Counted from the first letter of the stretch, positions 53,556 through 63,538 are shown. The stretch is DNA of 64,000 nt from Sporosarcina luteola (GCF_007991495.1 NZ_BJYL01000032.1:1-64000), one strand, 5' to 3'. Translations and numbers: made by a program. Notes: generated from the sequence alone by a model not told the origin.

Positions 53556-54951
53556 GCATCCCAGCTTTCAAGCAGATTGTCACCGTCGTTCCTGAAACTT
53601 GGTCGCTTTGAATGGAGAATGTACCTCCATGAAGCCGTACAATTTCCTTTACGATTGAAAGACCAAGACCAGTCCCGCCTGTCGTCCGATTTCTCGCCTT
53701 GTCGGTCCGAAAAAAACGTTCACCGATACGGCTAATATCCTCTTTCTGTATATGAATGCCCCTGTTAACGACTTGTAACTCGATTTCTTTACTTTGCTGT
53801 TTCAGCGTAATTTTTATGATTCCATTATCCGTCGAGTATTTGATGGCATTATCGATCACATTGTAGAACACTTGCTGAATCCTTTGTGGATCTCCTAGCA
53901 TAATAATCTCTTCGTCGATATCAATTTGAAGTTTTAGCTTTTTCTCCTCAAATCGAATCATGAACAAATCGACTGTATCGAAGATGATTTGAGCAATGAC
54001 AATCGGTTCCTCGTCAAGGATATACAAATCCTCCTGTAAATGATTCAATTCAACTAGATCATTAATTAGTTTATTCAAACGGGTTGTCTCTTTTTCAATG
54101 GTCGTCAAATAGCCTTCCGCTTCTTCGGGGGAGGAATAGATCTTTTCCTTTAAGGCATGTGTGTATCCACCAATATAGGTGAGCGGTGTTCGAAGCTCAT
54201 GAACGATATTAGAGGTAAATTCCTTTTTTCTTTTTTCCTGCTCCTCAAGCGACAGGCTCATCGCATTAAAGGCATCCGCCAACTGACCAATTTCATCGGT
54301 TCTCCCCGTTACAATTCGATTGCTGAAGTTGCCCTTTGAGACTTCAGAAGAGAGTTTTTGCAGTTGCCGCATTGGATCGAATAACGAATTCCAGGTCCGA
54401 TTGATTACAAGGAAGAGGATGAAAAAGAAAATCGTTCCGACTACGATTAATAGCGGGATGCTTTCCCTGAAGACATCTTGTATAGCGGCTAAGGGGACAT
54501 AAATATAAATGAATCCTATCAAGCCCGTTTCCCCTTTGATCGGGAAAATCGCCCCTAGAATTTCTCGATTCAACTCTTCGACATATCCTTCTTTTAAAAC
54601 ATGCGCACCTTTTTCCAACTTTTTCTGATCGGTATCATCAATAAGATTTTCGTAATTAATTTTATAAGGAAAATATGAAGACAAGTCATCCAAATGGTCG
54701 ACGACAATGATCTCATACTCGGAGACAATGTTATACCATTGAATCTTTTCGATGATCTCATCACTGAGTTCCCCATAATGATAATGAGCTGCTGTACGTT
54801 TGCCTTGATAGATGATGGACTCTTCTATACTTGAAATGTAGAGCTTGGAATAAAGAAAGTGAATGAAGAAAAATGAAAAGAGAATTGTAAATGCGACGCT
54901 TGAAAGAAGAACGATGAGGATCTTTTTGCTCAACGTAAGCCTTTTCATCAT
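53539..54951 (-). CDS. Membrane sensor histidine kinase
   Basis: 470 residues. Helices at ~11-33 and ~164-184 frame a ~130-residue extracellular sensor domain. HAMP (~185-237), dimerisation domain with phospho-acceptor His251 in NIVHELRTPL, and ATPase boxes (VIDNAIKYS, GTGLGLSIV) complete a CssS/ResE-like class I kinase. It overlaps the response regulator by 4 bp. Linkage to Sco and a YtkA-like lipoprotein hints at copper or redox/envelope sensing (inference). Confidence 0.9.
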   Translation of the reverse strand: MMKRLTLSKKILIVLLSSVAFTILFSFFFIHFLYSKLYISSIEESIIYQGKRTAAHYHYGELSDEIIEKIQWYNIVSEYEIIVVDHLDDLSSYFPYKINYENLIDDTDQKKLEKGAHVLKEGYVEELNREILGAIFPIKGETGLIGFIYIYVPLAAIQDVFRESIPLLIVVGTIFFFILFLVINRTWNSLFDPMRQLQKLSSEVSKGNFSNRIVTGRTDEIGQLADAFNAMSLSLEEQEKRKKEFTSNIVHELRTPLTYIGGYTHALKEKIYSSPEEAEGYLTTIEKETTRLNKLINDLVELNHLQEDLYILDEEPIVIAQIIFDTVDLFMIRFEEKKLKLQIDIDEEIIMLGDPQRIQQVFYNVIDNAIKYSTDNGIIKITLKQQSKEIELQVVNRGIHIQKEDISRIGERFFRTDKARNRTTGGTGLGLSIVKEIVRLHGGTFSIQSDQVSGTTVTICLKAGMHDEIN

Positions 54952-55622
54952 TTCACCACAAACTTATAGCCGAGTCCCCAAACTGTTTCGATCATAAGTC
55001 CGGCTTCACCGAGTTTTAGCCGCAATGTTTTAATATGTGTATCGATCGTCCGGTCCGTGCTTTGATGACGGTCTCCCCAGACGATACTCAAAAGCTGATC
55101 TCTTGAATAGACACGTCCTTCGTTTCTCGCCAATGTTTCAAGTAAGCCAAACTCTTTCACTGTTAAGGAAATAGGCGAGCCGTCCAATGTTACTGTATGT
55201 GCAAGATGATCGATGGCAAAAGGGCCAACTGTGAATACACGTGACATATTGTTTTGATAAGATCTTCTCAAAACAGATTCGACCCTCGCTAGAAGCTCGC
55301 CGGGCATGAAAGGCTTCACGATATAATCATCGCCACCTAGTTTCAATCCCTCAATCTTATCCCACTCTTCTCCCTTTGCGGATAGAAAAATGAGGGGAAT
55401 GTTCGTTGTGCGTTTCAACTCCCTGGCGAATGAAAAACCATCCATATAAGGCATCATGACATCAACAATGCATAAATGTGGTTGAAGTTTATATACCTTG
55501 GATAGTGCGTCCATTCCGTCCGTAGCCTCTTCAATAGAATATCCGTCGTTTTGAAGGAATTTGCGTATTAGTTTTCTCATTTGCGGTTCATCATCTATAA
55601 TTAAAATCGTATACGGTTTCAT
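54948..55622 (-). CDS. OmpR/PhoB-family response regulator
   Basis: About 224 residues from ATG 55622 (ACGAGGTCGC upstream; an ATG at 55625 is adjacent). Receiver domain with Asp54 in CIVDVMMP, Lys in IVKPF, then a winged-helix DNA-binding domain (LLETLARNEGRVYSRDQLLSIVWG and RTIDTHIKTLRLKLGE). Partner of the downstream kinase. Probably also controls the divergent lipoprotein gene. Confidence 0.92.
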   Translation of the reverse strand: MKPYTILIIDDEPQMRKLIRKFLQNDGYSIEEATDGMDALSKVYKLQPHLCIVDVMMPYMDGFSFARELKRTTNIPLIFLSAKGEEWDKIEGLKLGGDDYIVKPFMPGELLARVESVLRRSYQNNMSRVFTVGPFAIDHLAHTVTLDGSPISLTVKEFGLLETLARNEGRVYSRDQLLSIVWGDRHQSTDRTIDTHIKTLRLKLGEAGLMIETVWGLGYKFVVK

Positions 55623-55777
55623 CATGCGACCTCGTTTCATAGAATTGTCCAATTATAGAATAGAGCATAATTGTGAATTACTTATGAAGCATTTGACTTC
55701 ATAAATACTTCTTAATTCCTTGATAGTATCATACTGAACACGGTTTGATTTGTAAAAAAAAAGCGGAGGTAGACAAT

Positions 55778-56515
55778 ATGAAAAAGAGAGTTGGACTCCT
55801 GAGCCTCGTCATTGGTTTAGCAATATTGGGGGCTTGTGGAAAGTCTGGAGATACTGAAACAGTAAAAGAAGTATTGCCTTTGAATGTTGAATTGACCGTA
55901 GCAGAACAGGCAGAAGTAGGAGAAACGGTTAAAATGGAAGCTCTTGTCACGTATGGAGATGAAAATGTGGAAGATGCCGACAAAGTCGTTTATGAAGTAT
56001 GGGAGGAAGGCAAAAAAGACGATTCAGTTATGATCGATTCCGTCAATGAAAAGAATGGCCTTTATACGGCTGAGACTTCTTTCGATCACGACGGGCTTTT
56101 TCATATCCAAGTTCACGTAGATGCCAGACAGTTGCACACGATGCCGGTTAAAGAAGTGACAATTGGTGAAGGGGCAGAACATCATGATGACCATGCAGAG
56201 CATGAACATGGACGTACTGAAGGTTTCTCCCTTCATTTCATGAAGCCTGAGAATGCTGTTATAGAAGAAGAGACGGAATTAGTCTCACATGTACAAATTG
56301 ATGGTCAACCACTTGAAAACGCGAATGTGCGCTATGAAGTATGGAGTGATGTTACAGGAGAAAAGCATATTTGGATCGACACCGAGGAAACTGTAGCAGG
56401 AGAATATGCAGCAGCGTATACATTCAGTGAGATCGGAACATATTCAGTGAAAATCCACGTGAAAAATGATGATGGATTACACGAGCATGAGGAATTGACT
56501 TTCGAAGTGAAGTAA
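55778..56515 (+). CDS. YtkA/FixH-like two-domain lipoprotein
   Basis: 245 residues from ATG 55778 (GCGGAGGTAGACAAT). Lipobox LGAC. Two copies of an immunoglobulin-like YtkA domain, each with a VxYEVW core (VVYEVWEEGKK and VRYEVWSDVTG), are joined by a His-rich linker (HHDDHAEHEHGR) suited to bind metal. Divergent from the response regulator/kinase/Sco operon, a context that supports a copper or envelope role. Function of YtkA proteins is not established. Confidence 0.85.
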   Translation: MKKRVGLLSLVIGLAILGACGKSGDTETVKEVLPLNVELTVAEQAEVGETVKMEALVTYGDENVEDADKVVYEVWEEGKKDDSVMIDSVNEKNGLYTAETSFDHDGLFHIQVHVDARQLHTMPVKEVTIGEGAEHHDDHAEHEHGRTEGFSLHFMKPENAVIEEETELVSHVQIDGQPLENANVRYEVWSDVTGEKHIWIDTEETVAGEYAAAYTFSEIGTYSVKIHVKNDDGLHEHEELTFEVK

Positions 56516-56639
56516 ACGGAAATGTTGTGACAGGGCAGTGAAATGTCCCGATAACAAGCCACTATTTTACATTGTTAATTGGAATAAATATGTTGGAAAA
56601 GGTATGATAGAAGTAGATTTAGTAGAGGAGCGATGCAGT

Positions 56640-56972
56640 ATGAATGAATTACCGGAAAAGTCTTGTTCAATCGAACGTCTTGTGACGATACCTGAAGATG
56701 TTGAGAAGGTATTACAAGGAAAGAAAACAGCTACAAGACGGAATGGTGTTTACGCCTATCCAGACGAGATCATGGTATTGGATGGAAAAGAATTCAAAAT
56801 TGATAAGCTCTACAAACAAACACTCGGCGAAATGACGGATGAACATGCACAGCAGGAAGGGTTTGCGAATATGGAGGACTATAAACAATCCATACTTGCC
56901 TTACACCCCAAAATGCCTTGGGTTCCTAAGATGAGCGTGTGGGTTCACGAATTCAGCCCCGTTACACAGTAA
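56640..56972 (+). CDS. ASCH domain protein
   Basis: 110 residues from ATG 56640 (GAGGAGCGATGCAGT). VEKVLQGKKTATRR is the G-x-K-T-x-T-x-R motif of ASCH domains, a PUA-like fold thought to bind RNA or modified nucleosides. The frame is open upstream to 56538 but without an RBS. Next gene begins 6 bp after the stop. Confidence 0.82.
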   Translation: MNELPEKSCSIERLVTIPEDVEKVLQGKKTATRRNGVYAYPDEIMVLDGKEFKIDKLYKQTLGEMTDEHAQQEGFANMEDYKQSILALHPKMPWVPKMSVWVHEFSPVTQ

Positions 56973-56978
56973 GATGTT

Positions 56979-57419
56979 ATGAATTACATGTATGGGACAA
57001 TCGTATTTGTCCACGTCGTTTCTGCAGTCCTCTCCATCGGGCCATTATTCCTTTTGATGCCGACGATTAAAAGGCTGCGGAATGTCGACGTTTCAACCGA
57101 AAGTGCATATTTATCGGTCATCCATGTTATTATTAGAATCGTTATGCATTCTGGTCATATGTTAGTTATTTCTGGTGTGCTGCTAATATTGACCGGTCCA
57201 TGGCCTTGGTATGCTTCATGGGTGATTGCAACACTAGCCGTCTTGCTATTGTCAGGTGTTTTTCTTTCTACCGGCTTTACGAAAGTGCTGAGAAAATACC
57301 ATCTTCCGGAAAGTAATAAAGGAGATCTCCTAACGATTTTGAATCGGACATCTTGGATCTATATCGGATTGATGCTCATCATGCTATGGCTGATGGTTCA
57401 AAAACCGATGCTTTGGTGA
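56979..57419 (+). CDS. Four-helix membrane protein, DUF2269-like
   Basis: 146 residues, four membrane segments with conserved His in IVFVHVVSAVLSIGPLF and MHSGHMLVISGVLL, and GPWPWYASWV. This resembles DUF2269 (predicted integral membrane, possibly haem- or metal-linked), but the match is from memory. Follows the ASCH gene closely, probably in one transcript. Confidence 0.65.
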   Translation: MNYMYGTIVFVHVVSAVLSIGPLFLLMPTIKRLRNVDVSTESAYLSVIHVIIRIVMHSGHMLVISGVLLILTGPWPWYASWVIATLAVLLLSGVFLSTGFTKVLRKYHLPESNKGDLLTILNRTSWIYIGLMLIMLWLMVQKPMLW

Positions 57420-57560
57420 ATTAAATTATGAATTACATAGGAAAGGGACGTGCGGGAAGTAGATGCATGTCCTTTTTTGTTTGTGCGTTCAATTTCAAAT
57501 TTGGATGACAATTCCATTAATCAGCTGTATAATGCTGAGAAAAGAAATGGGGTTTGGGGA

Positions 57561-58409
57561 ATGGAATTTAATCAGTATGAGGATGCTAAGGAATTTGCGG
57601 AAATTGCAGAACCGATCGTGGAAAAGCAGGAAGATGTCTTCAGTCTATTTTATGGCGTCTTACAAGCGATAAAAATGGGGAAGTATGACAATCCCTTTAT
57701 GGCAGCTATCAAAGAAGGGGATGAAGTCTATGCGGTTCTACAAATGACACCACCTCATCCGATTAATTTGGTTATAGACGATGAAAGCAGGATCGATGAA
57801 GTTATTGAATTCATTACCCAGCAACTCATTGAAAAAAAGGTGCCTGTCACCTCTGTCATTAGCTTGAAGCAATGGGCTGAGCTTTTTGCCAAGAAGTGGG
57901 AAGTACGGACGGGGGAAAGGCAAAAACTCTTAATGGATCAAGGAATTTATCGTTTAGATGAGGTTGATGAAACGCTTGCAATGAGTCCAGGAAGTTGGCG
58001 CTATGCGACGACAGAAGATCATTCCTTAATTGTAAAATGGTTTTCATTGTTCGAAGAGGACACCAATTTAGAGAAGACGCCGATTGAACTCATTAAAGAG
58101 AAGGTGACGCTTTTCATCGAAGCGCAAGAGGTTTTCCTATGGGAGGCAGAAGGGAAAGTCGTTTCGATGATGAAGAAATCAAGACCGACCCAAAACAGCG
58201 TGACAGTTTCTTTAGTCTTCACGCCGAAAGAAGAACGGAAGAAAGGCTATGCGAGGACGATGGTGGCGCATGGTTCCAAAGAGCTTTTGAAGGAGTACGA
58301 TTTCTGCGTGCTCTATACGGATATGCTGAATCCGACTTCGAATAAAATCTATAAGGAAATCGGTTATAAGCATATTGCTGATTCCGTTCATATCGGCTTT
58401 ACGGAATAA
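57561..58409 (+). CDS. GNAT family N-acetyltransferase
   Basis: 282 residues from ATG 57561 (GGGGTTTGGGGA). Two GNAT-like halves: a degenerate N-terminal one and an active-looking C-terminal one with VSLVFTPKEERKKGYARTMVAHGSKELLK and DMLNPTSNKIYKEIGYKHI. Substrate unknown. The frame extends upstream to 57450 without support. Confidence 0.82.
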   Translation: MEFNQYEDAKEFAEIAEPIVEKQEDVFSLFYGVLQAIKMGKYDNPFMAAIKEGDEVYAVLQMTPPHPINLVIDDESRIDEVIEFITQQLIEKKVPVTSVISLKQWAELFAKKWEVRTGERQKLLMDQGIYRLDEVDETLAMSPGSWRYATTEDHSLIVKWFSLFEEDTNLEKTPIELIKEKVTLFIEAQEVFLWEAEGKVVSMMKKSRPTQNSVTVSLVFTPKEERKKGYARTMVAHGSKELLKEYDFCVLYTDMLNPTSNKIYKEIGYKHIADSVHIGFTE

Positions 58410-58430
58410 GAGAAGGGGAGTAGTGCTGAA

Positions 58431-58601
58431 AGCTGGCTTCGCGCTCAAGGAATCTGGCTCCGCGCTCAAGGAAAGCGTTCCCGCGCTCAAGTAAGCTGGT
58501 TCCGCGCTCAAGGAAAGCGTTCCCGCGCTCAAGGAATGCGTTTACGCGCTCAAGGAATCTAGTTCAGCGCTCAAGCAAACGGTCCCAGCACTCAAAGCAA
58601 C
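58431..58601. repeat. 21-bp tandem repeat array (CGCGCTCAAGGAA family)
   Basis: About eight 21-bp units with core CGCGCTCAAGGAA followed by a variable half (TCTGGCTC or AGCGTTCC). Between convergent genes, immediately after a GNAT stop codon. Confidence 0.88.
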
Positions 58602-58618
58602 AACTAATCCATACTAAA

Positions 58619-58650
58619 AGGGGCCGCCTTCGGATGAGGTGGCCCCTACT
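58619..58650. terminator. Terminator between convergent genes
   Basis: AGGGGCCGCCT pairs with AGGTGGCCCCT over a 7-nt loop. Confidence 0.75.
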
Positions 58651-58655
58651 GAATG

Positions 58656-59831
58656 TCAAACTCCGCTGTTTGAAAAGATCCCCAATTTTTCAATTCTACG
58701 AACAGCTTCTGCAATCCGTTCTTCACTTTCCAACAATCCAACACGCACATAGCCTTCCCCATGCTTTCCGAACCCATGTCCAGGAGCAACTACCACTCCC
58801 GCTTTTTGAAGAAGGATATCTGCAAATGCTTCACTAGAATAGCCTTCCGGAACCGGCAACCATGCGAAGAAGGAAGCTTTCGGTGCTTCAACGTCCCAGC
58901 CGATGCGCTTGGCTTCATTGATTAAAACATTTCTACGCCCCTCGTACAAAGCTGTCAAGTCACGAACGCATGCTTGATCATCACCCAATGCGGCGATAGC
59001 GGCATGTTGGATTCCAGGGAAGATGCTTATGAAAAGGTGACTTTGCAGTGTATTGATCGCTGCAATCATCTCTGCATTACCGACGGCAAACGCGACCCGC
59101 CATCCTGCCATATTATACGTTTTCGATAATGTGTACATCTCGATACCGATTTCTTTTGCTCCTGCTGCTTGAAGAAAACTGACCGGTTTTTCCCCATCAA
59201 AACCGATACCGCCATAAGCCATGTCATGTAAAATGAATAGTTCATTCTCCTTGGCGAACGAAACGGCTTCATCGAAAAACGGAATGGTTGCAACGGCACT
59301 TGTCGGGTTGTTCGGGTAATTCAAGTACATGACTTTCGCCTTTTGTTTCACGATGTCTGGTATCGCGTCAAAATCTGGCATGTACCCATTTTCCTTTAAG
59401 AGCGGCATCGTTTCATAAGCGATATTTGCGAGACTTACTCCGGACAAATAATCGGGGTAGCCAGGGTCCGGCAATAAAAGAATGTCATCATCATTCAACA
59501 TGGCAAGAGGAACTTCAACTAAACCAATTTTAGAACCTCCTAAAATAGCGACCTCTGTATCAGGATCCACATCTACACCATATTCCCGCTTATAATAATC
59601 CGCAACGGCCTTCCGGAATTCCGGGATTCCGTTAAAAGGCGAATACCCATGTGTATCCGGGCGTTCCGCCGCTTGCTGCAACGCTTTGATAATGTGGTCT
59701 GGTGTCGGTTGATCGGGATTACCTCTTCCAAGATTGATAATATCCATTCCAGTTGCTTTTGTAGCTTCCACTTTTTTCACCAGTGAGGAGAAAAAGTGGG
59801 GCGGCATGTTCTTTACACGATTTGAAATCAA
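58656..59831 (-). CDS. Class I/II PLP-dependent aminotransferase
   Basis: 391 residues from TTG 59831 (GAGGTCG upstream); the frame reaches ATG 59888, but homologous starts begin around SNRVKNMPPHFFSSL. Fold type I residues: YPNNPTSAVA, the Asp/Tyr of DMAYGGIGF, and the PLP Lys in SKTYNMAGWR. The VGNPDQPTP-like motif here is GRGNPDQPTP. Resembles MtnE/PatA/DapL-like enzymes acting on methionine-salvage or diaminopimelate substrates; the donor and acceptor cannot be told. Confidence 0.85.
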   Translation of the reverse strand: MISNRVKNMPPHFFSSLVKKVEATKATGMDIINLGRGNPDQPTPDHIIKALQQAAERPDTHGYSPFNGIPEFRKAVADYYKREYGVDVDPDTEVAILGGSKIGLVEVPLAMLNDDDILLLPDPGYPDYLSGVSLANIAYETMPLLKENGYMPDFDAIPDIVKQKAKVMYLNYPNNPTSAVATIPFFDEAVSFAKENELFILHDMAYGGIGFDGEKPVSFLQAAGAKEIGIEMYTLSKTYNMAGWRVAFAVGNAEMIAAINTLQSHLFISIFPGIQHAAIAALGDDQACVRDLTALYEGRRNVLINEAKRIGWDVEAPKASFFAWLPVPEGYSSEAFADILLQKAGVVVAPGHGFGKHGEGYVRVGLLESEERIAEAVRRIEKLGIFSNSGV

Positions 59832-59976
59832 TAGGAACGACCTCATTTTCATATATTTTAGACTCGTCAGACTATGAACTACTTTCATTCTACTATATGC
59901 GATCGATTATACTCAACATGATTTTAGGAAAATAAAAAAGCCGCCCCTGGATAGGAAGGGCAGCAATAGTAAGTGG

Positions 59977-60723
59977 TTAAAAATTACGTCTGTTCTCCAT
60001 GACGAAGGACAAAAGCGAAATCCAATGATCCAAATTGCGTTTCACGGCGATATACTCGGAGGAGTCTTTTTTAATACGTTTATCAAGACTTGAGTAGAAA
60101 CGAATGACGTGAACGGGCTTCGTTTCATCATCCATGATAATTTTCATTTCAACTGTAGCAACTCTACGATGAATCGACTTTTTCACCATCGAAACTTTTT
60201 GATCGACAATAGGTTCAACAGATTGTCCAATCGCTTCGATTCGTTCGGCAGTCCCTTCAGCATCCTTGATAACAGCTTGTTTGCGCACTCCGTTTTCATA
60301 GATCTCAAGAGCCAATAACTGTCCGTAGGAATACTCAGATAGTACATAGGGCATTTTCAAATAGGCTTTATTGACACGCTTCCCATCTGCAAGCAGGGCG
60401 GGTTCCCAAAAATGGATTCTCTTATTATTCTCATCAACAGCAATTTTTGAAAGAACATCAAAAGAAACGAAAGCGTGGGATTCTTCATAGCTCGATTTGG
60501 CAGGCTTAAAGGATTCAAGGTGTTCCAGCTGCTTTGTTTTCACTTTTTCCTCAGCACGCGTCGATAAGGCGAGGAAAAGGACAGCAAAACCGAAAAATGC
60601 TGCAAAAAAAATAAAGCCGGGGAGAATCGCATCCCGTCTAAGGAAATAAACTAACGCGGCGATTCCGATGATAGGCGCAAGGCAACCGAAGCGCACATAC
60701 CAATTGGATTGTGTGGAAGGCAA
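59977..60723 (-). CDS. Membrane protein of unknown function
   Basis: 248 residues, TTG start with ATGAGGGA. Two N-terminal helices (LAPIIGIAALVYFL and GFIFFAAFFGFAVLFLAL) precede a ~190-residue cytoplasmic domain that contains a beta-rich region (FVSFDVLSKIAVDENNKRIHFW) and a basic helical end. Domain resembles DUF4755-type or PH-like regions by general shape only. Monocistronic. Confidence 0.6.
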   Translation of the reverse strand: MPSTQSNWYVRFGCLAPIIGIAALVYFLRRDAILPGFIFFAAFFGFAVLFLALSTRAEEKVKTKQLEHLESFKPAKSSYEESHAFVSFDVLSKIAVDENNKRIHFWEPALLADGKRVNKAYLKMPYVLSEYSYGQLLALEIYENGVRKQAVIKDAEGTAERIEAIGQSVEPIVDQKVSMVKKSIHRRVATVEMKIIMDDETKPVHVIRFYSSLDKRIKKDSSEYIAVKRNLDHWISLLSFVMENRRNF

Positions 60724-60798
60724 AAAAATCCCTCATTTCAAAATTATAATATATGTATTTATCATATAGGATGCTAGCACGAATAACAATAAATCAAT

Positions 60799-60836
60799 GA
60801 AAAAGCTGTCCCATAAAAGGCAGGGACAGCTTTTCA
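60799..60836. terminator. Terminator of pepF
   Basis: AAAAGCTGTCCC / GGGACAGCTTTT with T-tracts on both strands. Confidence 0.88.
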
Positions 60837-60845
60837 AGAACAAAA

Positions 60846-62666
60846 TCATTTAACCGATGCTGCTTCGATCTCATCCGTCAATTCTACAAGCTGATCGATC
60901 AATTCGCCGATATAGGCGATTGTATCTTTCAACGGTTGTTCCGTCGTAATATCGACACCCGCCATCTTCGAAAGTTCAGCAGGAGTTTTTGTTCCGCCCG
61001 CTTGCAGTACTTTCAACCAATCGTCAACAGCTGGTTGGCCTTCTGCAAGGATACGCTTTGATACTTGAGTTGAAATTGTCAAACCGGCACTGTATGTGTA
61101 TGGATACAAGCCCATATAGTAATGCGGCTGGCGCATCCATGTCAATTCCGCACCTTCGTTGATTTGCACGTCTCCGCCCCAGAACTCTTCCAAGACACCA
61201 CGCTTCAAGCTATTCAATACATTGGCATTCACGCTGCCACCTGCATCAACGCGCTCATATACTTTGCGTTGGTACGCCGCTTCTAGTAAATGTGTAACGA
61301 AGTTATGATAATAGGTCCGAGCCACGATAGACGAAATGACCCAGCGTTTGAATTTCGGATCATCCGAATTGGAAAGCAGATGATTCGCCATAAGCATCTC
61401 GTTCATCGTTGACGGTGCTTCAATGAAATACATGGAAGGCCGTGAATTGAACATATTCTGGTGCTGATGTGCGTTATAGAAATGTCCGGCATGTCCAAGC
61501 TCATGCGCCAGAACGAAGACATCTTCCATACTGCCTGTCCAAGAAATCAAAATATAAGGGTGTACGCCATAAGGGCTTGAACAGAATGCACCTGTCGATT
61601 TCCCGACGTTTTGAGCAAAATCTGTCCAACGCTCTTTATATGAACGGTCAACCATATTGATATAATCTTCACCCATAATTGCAAGTGCGTCATTGATATA
61701 TTTCTTTGATTCTTCAATTGTGATTTTTGGTTCGTAATTTGGATCCAATGGAATTTTTAAATCCGAGAATGTCATCTCGTCCAGTCCATGCACTTTTTGA
61801 AGGAGTTTCGCATATTTGCGCATATGCGGTGCGAGTCCTTCCATGATCAAATCGATTTGACGATCATACATGGAGCGGTCAACTTCCTGATTGAATAGAA
61901 GATATTCGATTACATTTTCATATCCCCGTAGATCGGATGTTGTTTTCTCCTTTTGCAAATGAGTGTCGTATGCTTTCGCAGTTGTATGCTGATAGTCTCT
62001 TAACTTAGCATGAAAAGCATCATAAGCGGCTCTTCTTTTTTTAGTGTCCGTTTCGGATTCCCATCCGCCTTCAAAAGTTGTATAGCTTAGAGGGAACTTT
62101 TCGCCATCGACTTCAAATTCACCGAAGTTCATATCGACTAATTTCGTCGTATTGTATAACCCGTATGGTGCGTTTAATACGGAAGAGAAAGCTGCCAATG
62201 TCTTTTCCACTTCAGGATGAAGTTTATGTGGTTTTTGGCGAATCAATTCTTTTAGATAGTTTTTATATGCCTCGGATTGATTCATCGCTTTTTCCAATAA
62301 TTCACTGGACACTTCGGAAAGCTCACTCGTAAAGAATGAAAGCTGGCTGCCAAGCTTGGAACCGATGGAACCATATTTGCTGGAGCGCATTTGGGATTCG
62401 TCATTCGTTTGGTCTTCGCTTAGTTTCAAGCTTTGGTAAGTCCCGATTGGCGTCATTTTACCCATGATTGATGCATAGCCATCCAAAGCTTCAATGATTG
62501 TCTTTTCATCAGTAATGTTACCTTTAAACCGTTCTTCAAAGGCAGCGACTTCACTTTCGAGTTGTTCGATGGCAGCATTGTAGTCATCTTCAGTTTTAAA
62601 AAGGTCTTCCAAATTCCAAGTTTCTTCAACTTTAACTTCTGAACGTGGTGGTAAGCTTTTAACCAA
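60846..62666 (-). CDS. pepF: Oligoendopeptidase F (M3B)
   Basis: 606 residues, normal for PepF. Zinc motif HELGH at 388-392 within VFVLAHELGHAGHF, with the downstream third-ligand region FIEAPSTMNEML. Cytoplasmic; degrades oligopeptides of about 7-17 residues. TTG start with AAAAGGGAGAGATG. No signal peptide. Confidence 0.94.
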   Translation of the reverse strand: MVKSLPPRSEVKVEETWNLEDLFKTEDDYNAAIEQLESEVAAFEERFKGNITDEKTIIEALDGYASIMGKMTPIGTYQSLKLSEDQTNDESQMRSSKYGSIGSKLGSQLSFFTSELSEVSSELLEKAMNQSEAYKNYLKELIRQKPHKLHPEVEKTLAAFSSVLNAPYGLYNTTKLVDMNFGEFEVDGEKFPLSYTTFEGGWESETDTKKRRAAYDAFHAKLRDYQHTTAKAYDTHLQKEKTTSDLRGYENVIEYLLFNQEVDRSMYDRQIDLIMEGLAPHMRKYAKLLQKVHGLDEMTFSDLKIPLDPNYEPKITIEESKKYINDALAIMGEDYINMVDRSYKERWTDFAQNVGKSTGAFCSSPYGVHPYILISWTGSMEDVFVLAHELGHAGHFYNAHQHQNMFNSRPSMYFIEAPSTMNEMLMANHLLSNSDDPKFKRWVISSIVARTYYHNFVTHLLEAAYQRKVYERVDAGGSVNANVLNSLKRGVLEEFWGGDVQINEGAELTWMRQPHYYMGLYPYTYSAGLTISTQVSKRILAEGQPAVDDWLKVLQAGGTKTPAELSKMAGVDITTEQPLKDTIAYIGELIDQLVELTDEIEAASVK

Positions 62667-62757
62667 TTTTCATCTCTCCCTTTTATTACGGATGTCGAAC
62701 TAATGATAGTATATAGTAAAATGATAGAAAAGTAAAAATGAATTGTCTCTTTTGATT

Positions 62758-63060
62758 TTATTGCCCCTTTGGCAACTTCTCTATTTCATCTGCGACAATA
62801 AAAGCGAGGTCTTCATTCCCGAAAAGTTGAAGGACGTCTAGCATCGTTTCATTATCGATAAATAATTCTTCAAATCCGTCATCACTGTCAATCACTTCCT
62901 TCAGCGCTGCGTTTTCAATCTGTTCGGGATAGGCTTTTTTATAGAGCATTTGTGGATCTAATTCATGATTCGCGCACCATTGTACAAATAGGCGGATCAT
63001 GAGTGTTTCGTCTTCTTTGTATTTTTGAATAATTTGTTCGTCAATATTTTTGAATTCCAT
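62758..63060 (-). CDS. Small acidic conserved hypothetical protein
   Basis: 100 residues from ATG 63060 (ATGGAGGGACAAAC). Helical, strongly acidic (DSDDGFEELFIDNETMLDVLQLFG), with a WCANHELDP motif in the middle. Not recognised. Divergent from the NUDIX gene, downstream neighbour of pepF on the same strand order. Confidence 0.65.
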   Translation of the reverse strand: MEFKNIDEQIIQKYKEDETLMIRLFVQWCANHELDPQMLYKKAYPEQIENAALKEVIDSDDGFEELFIDNETMLDVLQLFGNEDLAFIVADEIEKLPKGQ

Positions 63061-63121
63061 TGTTTGTCCCTCCATAGATAAGCTATGATTCTAAGTATAA
63101 ACGATTAGGGGGATTTCTATC

Positions 63122-63538
63122 ATGAATCGTGTTGATGTTGTGTATGCAGTCATTTTAAAAGAAGGAAAAGTTCTGATGGTGAAGAATAAGAAATATAATA
63201 ATTGGACGTTGCCGGGAGGGGGAGTGGAGAAAGAGGAAACGTTGGAGCAGGCTGCAATCCGTGAAGTATGGGAAGAGACTGGACTGACGGTTGAAATTGG
63301 GAAGTTGCTTGCGGTGAATGAGACATTTAGGCAAAAGGAAAATAATCATGTATTGTTTTTCACATTCAGTACAGAAGTAATAGATGGAGAAGTTGCCATT
63401 CAAGATAAAGATGGGATTTTAGATGTTCAGTGGAAGGATATTGATGAAGCGAATGAAGAGCTGCCTTATTATGCAGGCGGGATTGAGAAGCTTCTTGAAG
63501 AGTCAATACCGTATGTCTATCAGGGAGTTCAGGATTGA
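63122..63538 (+). CDS. NUDIX hydrolase
   Basis: 138 residues. Complete NUDIX box G-x5-E-x7-REVWEETGL within GGGVEKEETLEQAAIREVWEETGL, giving Mg2+-dependent cleavage of a nucleoside diphosphate linked to another group. RBS TAGGGGGAT. Short MutT/YtkD-like size. Substrate unknown. Confidence 0.9.
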   Translation: MNRVDVVYAVILKEGKVLMVKNKKYNNWTLPGGGVEKEETLEQAAIREVWEETGLTVEIGKLLAVNETFRQKENNHVLFFTFSTEVIDGEVAIQDKDGILDVQWKDIDEANEELPYYAGGIEKLLEESIPYVYQGVQD

